A DNA stretch of 64,000 bases, taken from positions 1,672,648 through 1,736,647 of the forward strand of contig NC_089177.1 of assembly GCF_947507565.1 (NCBI RefSeq), in the 5' to 3' direction. The notes beneath the pieces were generated by a model. It did no database searches, was not told the origin of the DNA, and saw nothing but the letters and a program-made list of their open reading frames with translations. The position numbers and the translations under genes are program-made. The stretch is from Oscarella lobularis (lineage: Eukaryota; Porifera; Homoscleromorpha; Homosclerophorida; Oscarellidae). This document shows, one piece after another, positions 1-9,159 of this stretch. The number at the start of each line of letters is the position of its first letter. Position 1 is the first letter of the stretch.

Positions 1-19
1 GAGCACGGATCCTTGGTAT

Positions 20-317
20 ACTAGAGAATGATGGCCCACTCCCGTACACAAGCATGTCTTCAAATGCAGAGAAAATTATGAAATACAATACGTCAGAAAA
101 GCGCCTAATTAGAAAAACATTTAAAATTATGTAGATATGTACAGTATGTAGGTAGGACTGAGCTGTAGGGGCTAAGGGCAGTGATGACTACGTGAATATG
201 TGGCAACATAAAATTAAAATTTATGACGTCACACTATGTAATGAACTCGCGTACGGAAAGCGGTGGGAGGCTCTGCATGATGGCAACACGGTGAACACCG
301 GGCCATCATTCTCTAGT
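20..317. mobile_element. MITE with 18-bp terminal inverted repeats, copy 1
   Basis: The segment starts ACTAGAGAATGATGGCCC and ends with its exact reverse complement, GGGCCATCATTCTCTAGT. It has no coding capacity. A second, diverged copy lies in the same orientation at about 1640-1916 and shares most of the interior. The size (about 300 bp) and TIRs fit a non-autonomous DNA transposon; the superfamily cannot be told from the sequence. Confidence 0.7.
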
Positions 318-1572
318 GATTGTGACGTCAGAGCGTGACAATCAAAACCGTCGTTTCGCCTTCTAAGCGCATTTATAAAACGGAAAATACCACCGAACAA
401 TTTGTTACGGGGGTTTCTAAGCATTTTATCCGTTTATGGAGCCGACCACCGCAGTTGTACGGGGTGGCAAACGCAGTTTGCGAGCCCGTATAACGGCGAG
501 GGAGGCTCTCTCAAACGTGATGTTAGGCGCCGGAAGTGTATGTTTGTCTGTCTTTCTGTCTGTCTGTCTGTCTGTCGGTGACGCTATTGTGACGTCACAT
601 AGGAAAAACCCTTTGTAAAGCACATGCGTGACATAGGGCCTAAAACGGTGACGGCAGGACGGAGTTTCAAACACGCATGCGTCGTAGTTAGGGTTACTCC
701 CCGCCTTCGAATGTTCTCCGAAAGCGCTGAATTTACCCTATCTAGCCCCTGACAAGTGCATTTTCTCTGGCGAAAATGCAAAAATATCACAATGCTTCAC
801 TGAAACAAACACGCATCGAGCGGGGGCCCTCGTACGAATAGTATCGTCTACAAGTTCTATTTTTGTCGCCCAGCTTCCCCCAAAACGACAGTAGTGTAAA
901 TAAAAAGCAGTATTCTTTGGCTTTGACGCTAAAAGAAAGCTGTTTTTACTTATCGTATTTTAGCAAAATTCGAAACACCGTGGGTCGTTAGGCGCGATTG
1001 AGGCGCGACTCAGCTATTTTTCAAGCGCGTTTACAAATCCCTACGCTCTCGTAAATTTTAGAAGCTATTTATAGAGAAAACGTGCGGTTCCTAGTGCGTT
1101 CGGCAGTCCTAAAACTTTCAAACCGCTTTTTCTCGATTGACGTCCCCCTCAACTAAAATGACGTCAGGGCTAAAATCAAAGCTTATTCATTGAAGCTTTG
1201 ATGTGCGTAATCTCAAGCTTAGACAATTCGAACTCGTCTTAGCCGAGCCCTTTTTCTTTCACAAGGTCTCCATGGAACGTTAACTATTTACTTCATTAGC
1301 TGATTTAAGGCGCGTGCGCGACAAGGTGTGCGTCATTGGCTCTCCGCCCATTGTCACGTACAAGCACTCGTACATGCGCATTTGAAACTCCGTCCTGCCA
1401 ACGGTGACCCGAAAAAGGCGATTAACGGCGCGAATAAAGCGTTTTTTCTTTCATAAACGGAAAAAATGCTTAGAAACCCCTGTTTCCAATTGATCTGTGC
1501 TATTTTCCGTATTATAAATGCGCTGAGAAACCGAAACGACAGTTTTGATTGTCACGCTCTGACGTCACAATC
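318..1572. mobile_element. Inverted-repeat element with about 120-bp arms
   Basis: The left arm 318-437 (begins GATTGTGACGTCAGAGCG) is the reverse complement, with scattered mismatches, of the right arm 1453-1572. The interior has no convincing ORF. It lies directly against the end of the MITE at 20-317, so this region is nested. No clear target-site duplication was seen. Confidence 0.6.
545..577 (+). repeat. TCTG microsatellite
   Basis: A short run of tetranucleotide TCTG/TGTC units. Its counterpart in the inverted copy, near 2041-2070 (CAGACAGACGGACATACAGAC), is partly degraded. Confidence 0.8.
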
Positions 1573-1639
1573 AAAAGTATCCACTCATGTACAGTATGTG
1601 GGTGGGTATGTACGCGTGTACGGGTAACAAGAAATATGA

Positions 1640-1916
1640 CCCGTACACATGCATAGGTCTTCTTGAAATACAGAGCACATTATCAAATACAGTACGTCAG
1701 AAAAGCGCCTAATTAGGAAAACATTGCAATCATGCAAGTATTTACACTATGTAGGTAGGACTGAGCTGTAGTAGCTAACGGCTGTAATAACCGCGTGAAT
1801 ATGTGACAACATAAAAAATTATTACGTCACACTATGTTATGCACTCGCGTACGATAAGCGGTGGGAGGCTCTGCATGATGGCAACACGGTGAACACCGGG
1901 CCATCATTCTCTAGTC
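1640..1916. mobile_element. MITE copy 2 (5' end degraded)
   Basis: This is a direct repeat of 50-317 including the 3' terminus GGGCCATCATTCTCTAGT. The 5' terminal repeat is not intact. Differences are scattered substitutions and small indels, so the two copies are old. Confidence 0.65.
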
Positions 1917-2150
1917 AATAAAAAAACGCTTTATTCGCGCCGTAAATCGCCTTTTTCGGGTCACCGTTTTGGGCCCCATTTCGCGCATGCGCTTTACAAA
2001 GTAAGGGTCTTTCCTATGTGACGTCACAATACTGTACCGAAATACAGACAGACGGACATACAGACACTTCCGGCCCTAAGATCACGTTTGAGAGAGCCTC
2101 CCTCTGCCGTTATACGGGCTCCACCCGTACAACTACGGTGGTCGGCTCCA
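1917..2150 (-). repeat. Inverted copy of 436-657
   Basis: Reads as the diverged reverse complement of 436-657, including the block around TATGTGACGTCACAAT and the block GGTCGGCTCCATAA. Its left edge also repeats, inverted, the segment near 1400-1450 (GCGAATAAAGCG). Together these make 318-2150 a set of nested inverted repeats. Confidence 0.6.
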
Positions 2151-2940
2151 TAAGGGATTAGAAACGCAGTACATTGTGTACGTGCCACGGTTACGCCCCC
2201 TCGCCCGCTTGTGACCTCACTCAGATAGCGCCCGATTTCTCCGAGCTCGAAGACTCCCCAGCCTTTGGAGCAGCTTGGGAAGGTTTCGAAATGCCTAAGT
2301 AAGGCTTCCGATAGTCGTTTTCAGCAAACTATGCCTTTCCCAACGATGATTTTGGCCGGTTTCTTTCCATCACGCGATCTACGTGACTTTGTGCGATTTT
2401 CACGACGATTCTATACGTTTTCAGAACCCCAAAGTACATTCACATTGCAGACTATAGACGTCAAAGTGCAGCTGTCTCACCCAAGATCATCTGCGATTCC
2501 CGATCGTCAAAATCGAGGCCATTTTCTAGCACGCTTCACTTCTAGCAGGTCACAATGGTCGCGATTATGACTGTCGGAGATCACAGATGATCTTGGGTAC
2601 GACAGTAACACTTTGACGTCTATAGTCTACAATGTGAATGTACTTTGGGGATCTGAAAACGTGTGGCTACAATCGTCATGAAAATCGCACAAAGTCACGC
2701 CGTTCATTGCGTGATGGAAAGAAACGAGCCAAAATCCTCGTTGGGAAAGCATCGCTTGCAAAAAACGACTATCGGAAGCATTAATTAGGTATTTCGAAAC
2801 CTTCTCAAGCTGCTCCAAAGGCTGGGGAGCCTTCGAGCTCGAAGAAATCGGGCGCTATCTGAGTGAGGTCACAAGCCGGCGAGGGGGCGTAACAGTGGCA
2901 CGGATAAGACGTCACAATGTACAGCGTTTCTAATCCCCTA
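2151..2940. mobile_element. Foldback element, 0.8-kb near-palindrome
   Basis: The arm at 2151 to about 2505 is the reverse complement of about 2585-2940, ending GGGATTAGAAACGC / GCGTTTCTAATCCCC, with a centre of about 80 bp. Open frames on either strand are mirror images and are not genes. It is a foldback or long-TIR MITE lying just upstream of the WWE-SAM-U-box gene, which may have lost or had separated its 5' exons here. Confidence 0.75.
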
Positions 2941-3006
2941 TACTCTACTATCCGTGGGGCCATGTTGTCCTGTGGAGACCAACCTAATTTTGCACTGGCT
3001 GCGTAG

Positions 3007-4077
3007 ATCATTCGCGAATTTGTACGCAATGGCAGTGGGTCGACGACACTCGCTTCTGGATCGATTACGATTCGAATATAAGTGCAATGCTGACAGAAGC
3101 GTTGTCCAGCGCTGTTTCTCTTGTTTCTTTTCGTCTTGATCAGACGGGAGCCGAGTACAACGTCAATTTGAAGGAAAATCGCCAAATCAACAAAGCATCT
3201 AATTTCAGGCGAGAAATCCGATGCATTCCAGTCTACAGACGAGGTAGATACATAATCGATTGAACGATCTTCAATTCTTAAGAATACACGATATATTCTA
3301 TTTTCACTGATCATCAGGTTACAGCTGGGAATACCAAGATGATGAAGGAATCTTTGTTCCTTACGTGTCCGACGCTCAGGACGACCTCGAAGAGGCTTAT
3401 CAGAAGAAAGAAGCGTCTGTCACTCTCAAGATATTCAAACGGAAGTACGACATTGATTTGAACAAAATGGTTCAAACAAGAAGAGCGTTTAACACAAAGA
3501 GGAAAATACAGAGAGGTAAGCAAAAGTCTTTACCCGAAGAAATCTTTCATTTCATTGCATAGTTATTATCTTGGATGGAATTCATGAACCGGGCAAGATT
3601 CCTTCACCTGTTCCGGCGTCTCCTTTTTCACCTAACTCGCCACGCCAGGGCTTTCCTCCTTACCAAGGCGATTCTGCTGTCACTGAGCTTCTCACCCGAC
3701 TCAGTCTCAACGAATACGTGCCGACATTTGCTCGCGAGAAGATCGCTATGTCTGACACGCATCTTCTGACTGACGTTGATCTCGAGAAAATGTGTATTCC
3801 TCTCGGTCATCGCAAGCGTCTTCTATCTGCTTTTAGCGAAGCTAAAATGGAAGATACAATTCCAAATGAATTCTATTGTCCGATTACTATGGAAGTCATG
3901 ACTGATCCTGTGTTGGCTGCTGATGGCTTTTCCTATGAGCGCTTAGCCATTGAGCACTGGCTTCAGACGAGACATGTGAGTCCAATGACAAATGATCCAC
4001 TGCAGAATGCAACACTTACTCCAAACAGGCAGCTGAAAAAACTCATAGACGATCGCATGGCGTCATGTAAGCATTGA
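3007..4077 (+). CDS. WWE-WWE-SAM-U-box E3 ubiquitin ligase (5' end not found)
   Basis: Three exons join in frame: 3007-3243, 3318-3515 and 3563-4077 (stop TGA), with introns of 74 and 47 bp bearing GT-AG ends. Exon 1 encodes a WWE domain (QWQWVDD...FWIDYD, then EYNVNLKENRQ). Exon 2 encodes a second WWE (YSWEYQDDEG...YDIDLNKMVQ). Exon 3 encodes a SAM domain (about residues 30-90 of that exon) followed by a U-box (EFYCPITMEVMTDPV...ERLAIEHWL). WWE domains of known families bind ADP-ribose units and U-boxes recruit E2 enzymes, so a ligase acting on ADP-ribosylated targets is the likely role (inference). The SAM-U-box tail recalls WDSUB1. An HSRIC stretch before WWE1 may be the end of a zinc finger in a missing upstream exon; a foldback element lies there. 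Confidence 0.8.
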
Positions 4078-4551
4078 GAGGGGAGTGATATGTACTTTGC
4101 ATGTAATCTTTTGCATTTTTAATTAACTTGTGTAGTCTTTATCATTTTTGGGATAGACTTCTTCTTTTAGTATTAACGCATTGCTTAAATACGTTTTTGC
4201 ACTTGGAAGGGAGGCGAGCATTCTTCAAAGGATGTGGCTCAAATTTTTACGAGGTGCACGTGTTGACAACAACACGGATATGAGATGAGAAAATTTCCGG
4301 AAGGTTTATTATAAAATTGATATTTGGATTTGAGTTACGTCAAAGCTACGGTTAGCTATCAAAAGGGTCTTTCTCTGTCGTCGAGCGAATATAAAACGTA
4401 AAGTTGAAGAGATGAATATGTCGGGCATAGGAATCAATAATAAATAATAGATCTAGCCTATACCGTATGTTCTTTCACCATCTAAGGCATTGGCTTGCAA
4501 AATAATTATTTCCCAGGAAAAGAGTGAAAAGGATTGATCAAGGCGGAGATC
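4078..4551. other. Intergenic, no gene seen
   Basis: AT-rich 3' flank of the U-box gene. An AATAATAAATAA run near 4434-4446 could serve polyadenylation, but it is far from the stop codon. No ORF or repeat was recognised. Confidence 0.5.
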
Positions 4552-4718
4552 GATGTGATATCAGGTCGGGGGTTTAACCCCGCGAACACACACTGGTTGG
4601 TCCTAAGTGCGGTGTCAAAGAACAACCTCTATTGCCAACGTCTCTTTATGAGGGCCCTTGACCCCACCCATAAGGTATGCATTCCTTATGACCACAAATT
4701 GAATGTTAGGTCCAGACA
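4552..4718 (-). mobile_element. 3' LTR of a Ty3/gypsy (GMR1-like) element
   Basis: The reverse complement matches the 5' LTR at 58067-58259: it starts TGTC, then GGACC...AACATTC, CATAAGGAATGCA, GGGGTCAAGGGCCCTCATAA and a GTTCGCGGGG hairpin. Directly upstream on the minus strand (4719-4732) is a purine run AAGGGGGAGGGA typical of a polypurine tract. The distal end is uncertain by some tens of bases. Confidence 0.75.
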
Positions 4719-4837
4719 TCCCTCCCCCTTAGCTAAAGTTTGTCTCCCCAAAGTTTACTACCGCTAAATGCTCACAAGACACAACGGACCAAAAACATGA
4801 AAACACCTAAGAAACGCCAACACCAAAAGACTTTAGG

Positions 4838-5218
4838 CTAACTCTCTCTTTCAAGGGTCTTACTTCGCCGAGCGCGACCCTTCCGGCTGTGCTTTACCTG
4901 GAATTCGTATCCCTGTAACGCCGCCCCGCTGTACAGCTTCGCATTCTTATCCTTCATGAGGAGTCGAGCCACCTGAACGGATGAAGCACCGTCCGTCTCC
5001 ACGGTAAAGGTTCTTCTATACAGATAAAGCTTTAGCTTGTTAATACACCATACGAATGCCCAACATTCCTTTTCAATCGTAGCATATTTCTCCTCTCGGG
5101 GTTGCAACTTCTTGCTGATGTAGACAATCAGGTGACGGATTCCACTTTCATCAAATCCGCTGTCACAAGCGTCTGTACATACGACAAACGGCTTCGTGAA
5201 GTCGGAGCTTAGGAGCAC
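4838..5218 (-). pseudogene. RNase H fragment of a Ty3/gypsy element
   Basis: The minus-strand ORF shows DFTKPFVVCTDACDSG, IVYISKKLQPREEKYATIE and AFVWCINKLKLYLY. This is the same RNase H as the plus-strand element ending near 62670, and it is cut at its upstream side near 5225 by the Ngaro-type element. It continues past the point where the 62.7-kb copy is broken (ETDGASSVQ...NAKLYSGAAL). Together with the 3' LTR at 4552-4718 it is the 3' end of an element in minus orientation. Confidence 0.8.
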
Positions 5219-5225
5219 TGGCGGT

Positions 5226-5330
5226 GAAGTCTAACCCCCCCCCCCCCCCCCCCCCCCTCCCCTTTCGGTTAGACGCGGTTGATATCTAAGCTAAGGGAGT
5301 TGGACAGCAGGTAAGGCGCGTACTCCTCAT
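5226..5330 (+). repeat. A-type terminal repeat with long poly-C run
   Basis: Homologous to 50833-50920 and 56443-56530. The CCCCCCACCC of those copies has become a near-uninterrupted run of more than 20 C residues at about 5236-5262, after which the sequence continues GGTTAGACGCGGTTGATATC. Confidence 0.75.
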
Positions 5331-5438
5331 TGTGCGATTAGCTTTTCGCGCAGGAAAGAGAGAGAACTGTTGGAGCAATTTTTCTTTGATTTTTTCGTCG
5401 CGTGCGTCATGGATTAACAATAGTTACTGTCATCGGGG

Positions 5439-6777
5439 ATGCTTACGCGCAGCCAGTCGCAGGAACGGCTTCCCGCCACCTCGGCATCCGTCGCTTCGTC
5501 GAAGCCGTTTCCGACGGCACCGATCGCAACCTCGATGACCGCGTCGATTTCGACGGCGACGGCTACTCCCACGCAGCCATCGGCCGCAGCGACACAGGCC
5601 TCGGATCAGATTTCGCAGGCCTCCGGTCTGCTTTCACAACCCCAGCAGCCGGAGGTGGTGCTACAAACAACGGATGAGCAACGGGTCTTGCTTTGCGCGT
5701 TCCTTTAATCGGTCGTGCAACAGTATCCTTCCTTAGCGGGTTGTTGGCCCTCGGTCGGGCTCAGGCGGCGGCAGGCTCTTGCCCGGGGTCGGGGAGAGGC
5801 CAGCAACAGCTTCAGCTGGGTGGAAGATTAGCGTCCGGAGTTGGTTTGCGTTCTTACGGTGGGAACTCGGCGCGCTTTGCTTAGATGTTTAGCAAAGCGT
5901 TGATCCCCGCAGCCTCGGTTCAGCCACCGCCACCGGGCAGCCGGCGACAGGTGTTTCCAAGACGACATCGTCGGCCCTGCCAGTGTCGTCGGCAAGTCAC
6001 GTGGCGCTGGGAGGCGGGCCAGCAGCAGCGGATCATGTGGTCGCAGGAGGCGGGCCAACGGCGACACTGTGGACTTTTCCGGCGTGGAATTCTCCTTCGG
6101 GGTGGATGGATCTTTCCCCGCCGGCAAAGAAGGCTTGCTCTCCGCCGTTTTTTATGGAAGAGGCTCTCCCGCCTGTGCCGAGAAAGGCGTAGACAAGATC
6201 CTGGCGGGCGAGTTTATTGATTTCTCGGAATTGCTTCCTAACAATATTGAACTGATGCGCCAAGACGGCGAGAGAGATTGGTAGGCGGGCTGGTACGCGG
6301 CGTGGTCGCCAACACGGCGGTTGACATCGCTTCTATCGTGGATACAGGCGTACGTGGCATATGCTGCGGTAGTGTTGTCGGAGAACCCGGATCGCTTGAC
6401 GCAGCTGATGGCGTACGTACGGGTAAGTGTACAAGAGGCCCAGCGGCTCGGGGGCACCGGGTGGCGAACTTATGACCACCAGTTTTGAATGCAGGCTGGA
6501 GCGTACTCTCTTCTAAAGAGTGGAGGCGGACCACGCAACGGAGGAGTGCGCTCTGGCCCGGGCGGTCAACGTGGTCTACCGCGCCCCCAAGGCAAAGCCG
6601 CCAATGGCGAAAAAAGAAGCTTCCTCGAAGGTCTGCCGCCTGTTCAATTTCGGCAGGGAGGGCTGCACATACGGAGCGGACTGCTTGTTCCTTTACAAGT
6701 GCGCCAAATGCGGTGGTAACGGCCATAAGGCGAGAACCTGCAAGCTGCCAACAGCGGCTCACGCCCACGGGCAGTGA
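5439..6777 (+). pseudogene. Ngaro-type gag and zinc-finger region, decayed
   Basis: Pieces in several frames match the gag of the 51.6-53.3 kb element: an N-terminal Ala/Thr/Ser-rich stretch (LTRSQSQ), a middle part with FIDFSELLPNNIELM at about 6210-6257, and a C-terminal block with VCRLFNFGREGCTYGADC followed by CAKCGGNGHKARTC (about 6625-6750), i.e. a CCCH finger plus a CCHC knuckle. Frameshifts separate the pieces. It would have packaged the element RNA. Confidence 0.7.
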
Positions 6778-7120
6778 GCGGCAGCGGTAGAAGAGCGGCA
6801 ACACCGCGTTTGTTTTTTCTTCTGTTGGGTTGCGTTTCAAGCCGGAGATAGCATTGTGTTGCGCTGTGCGATTGTCGTGTGCTCGGGGGTTTGGTAGATT
6901 TCTGCGTGTGCGGAAACCCCGTTAACTTGCCTGTTGTTGTGTTGCCCGTTATGGAAGTTTTGGGGTCAATTTAAGCACCGTGTGAATAATCCGTTCTGTG
7001 CGTAGACGAGTGTGGCATGCGTAACGGGCACTGGTTCTCTTACATTGGCTGAAGGCCCTTGAGGCCGCCAGCACGATTGCGTCATGAACGTGTGCGGAAT
7101 GGCCTGATTCGTCGTCATCT

Positions 7121-8400
7121 TTGGTACGCGTGGAAGCATGGCGTGAAGCGCTGGCGGAGCACCCAGATGAAGAGTTCGGGCGATACATCGTGACGGGCTT
7201 AGCCCATGGCTTCAGGATTGGCTACGAGAGCTCTCGTGTGCACGGGGCAAGTCTTCCTCGCAACATGCAATCGACGAGGGGGCACCCGGACGTTGTACAA
7301 CGATACCTGGATGAGGAGAAGGTGTTGGGCACCCTACACGGCCCGGTGGAGCACTTCAGCGCGATGCACGTGAGTACCTTTGGCGTCATCCCAAAGTCGG
7401 GCGGCGGCTCATCGTGGATCGGTCAGCGCCGCGCGGTCAAAGTGTTAACAATGGCATTTCCCCAGCGGCCTGTTTTGTTGAGTATATATGCGGCTCGATG
7501 AGGCGGTGCGTCGCTGCGTGCAACTGGGAACAGGAACGTCGTTGGTCAAGCTAGACGTGAAGACCGCCTATCGCATTGTGCCGGTTCACCCGACAGATCG
7601 CCATCTATTGGGCGTCGCGTAGAAAGAAGAGGTGTTCGTGGACACGGCGTTGCCGTTTGGTCTCCTATCCGCCACAATTATATTAATATTTGGCAGTGGC
7701 CGACGCTTTGCTGTGGGTGATGTTGCAGCGGGGTGTCCAGGAAGGTGTCCAGTATTTTTGGGGCTCTCCAAACAGCGAGGCGGGAGAGCGCAACCGCAGT
7801 GGACACTAGGGACATGCGAGAAGCTGGAAGTACCAGTAGCGGTGCAAAAGCTGAAGGGTCCTAGTACCTGCCTAACCTTTCTCGGTTTGGAGCTTGACAC
7901 CAAAACGCAGGAGATCCGGATGCCAGAGGAGAAGTTGGAGAGGGTGCGGGGCCTCATCCGCCGATGACATGCGCGCAAGAAATGCACCAGGAGAGAGCTC
8001 CTCTTCCTTGTCGGACTGCTACAGAACGCGGCGTCGGCGATTCTGGCAGGGCAAACGCTCGTTCGTAGGCTAATTGATTTGTCAATGGTGCGGCCGAAGA
8101 TGCACCACGTTGTGCGGCTCAATGCGGCAGCGCTAGCCGACCTGCTATGGTAGGCGGCATTTCTCCAAAAAGACTGGACAGCTCGACGGCGTTTTTGAAA
8201 TCAGAAAATTCGACGGTGGTGGCGGCGGTTACCTCGGGTTTAAGCCGAGGTGCGTCACTGATGCCGCTGATGAGTTGCATGCAGTGTGTGAAAGCGACTT
8301 TTGCCTTCTCGCTGCGAGCGCGTCACCTTCCTGGTGTCCTAAACGTGGCGGCGGATGGGTTGTCAAGGAATCGTCCCCTGCCTGAAATGCGTCGGCTCTC
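7121..8400 (+). pseudogene. Ngaro-type reverse transcriptase/RNase H, decayed
   Basis: 7121-7410 carries the segment before the fingers (VEAWREALAEHPDEEFGRYI, FGVIPKSGGG). The palm continues through LVKLDVKTAYRIVPVHP (about 7540-7600) to VFVDTALPFGL (7636). The expected YLDD region is scrambled. The connection region (LGLELDTKTQEIRMP) and an RNase H end (FSLRARHLPGVLNVAADGLS, about 8311-8370) remain. At least three stops and several frameshifts make it inactive. Confidence 0.75.
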
Positions 8401-8442
8401 TCCGCAGATGGCGCCTGGAATGTTCCGGGTCCCGTCAGAGAT

Positions 8443-9115
8443 GTGGACGTTGCTGGAGCCCAGCAAGATCAGCTTTCCGTCGCAGGACTGGAGAGCGCGG
8501 TTTCGGGCTACGCTGCACTTGGAATCGCCGCCTCCACTCGCCGCGCCTATCGCTCCGGCAAGACCCAGTTTGCCCGCTATTGTCGGCAGCTGGGGTTAGC
8601 GCCGATGCCCGCCTCGGAACGATTACTTTCGTTGTTCTGCGCGTCCCTAGCAAATGAAGGCAAAGCGTGCAGCACGATTAAATCGTACCTCGCGGGCGTA
8701 CGCCATTGGCTTTGCGGGCTAGGGGACCCCTTTGTCGCAGCACATCCGCGGCTAGACTTCGGTGTTGCGGGGTGTTAAGCGGCACCAGGGTGGCCTGCTG
8801 CCAGACCAACGTCTCCCAATTACGCCGACGTTGTTGAGCCTCCTTCGCAATTCCTGGGAGCGTGCAGGCGATTTGTGGCATACGCATATGCTATAGGAAA
8901 CAAGCTGTTGCGCCTTCTTCGGTTTTCTCATGTTGGGAGAGTTTACGTACGGTCGATGGCGTATTTGACCCGTCACGCCATTTGCAGGCGGCGGACATCT
9001 CGGTCGACGATTGGGAGGCGCCGTCTTTGGTGCGCATTCATCAAAACAATCAAAGACGGACCTATTTCGAAAGGGTGTGGACGTTACATTGAGCGCACGG
9101 ACACCGATTTATGCC
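8443..9115 (+). pseudogene. Tyrosine recombinase fragment of Ngaro copy 1
   Basis: The N-terminal SAM-like part is readable (ESAVSGYAALGIAASTRRAY, ASERLLSLFCASLANEG, IKSYLAGVRHW). After about 8775 the frame is lost, with recognisable bits (GEFTYG-like, DPSRHLQAADISVDDWE) to about 9115. The C-terminal catalytic H-x-x-R and Tyr are absent because the sequence switches to the second copy. Confidence 0.7.
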
Positions 9116-9159
9116 CGGTTGGAGAGCTCCTTCCTACGGGATTAATCGCGGGCGGACGC

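Noticed and set aside
2805-3314. 169-codon minus-strand ORF
   Set aside because: It overlaps the WWE exons and the foldback arm antisense; no domain, and the plus strand has splice-phased WWE coding sequence.
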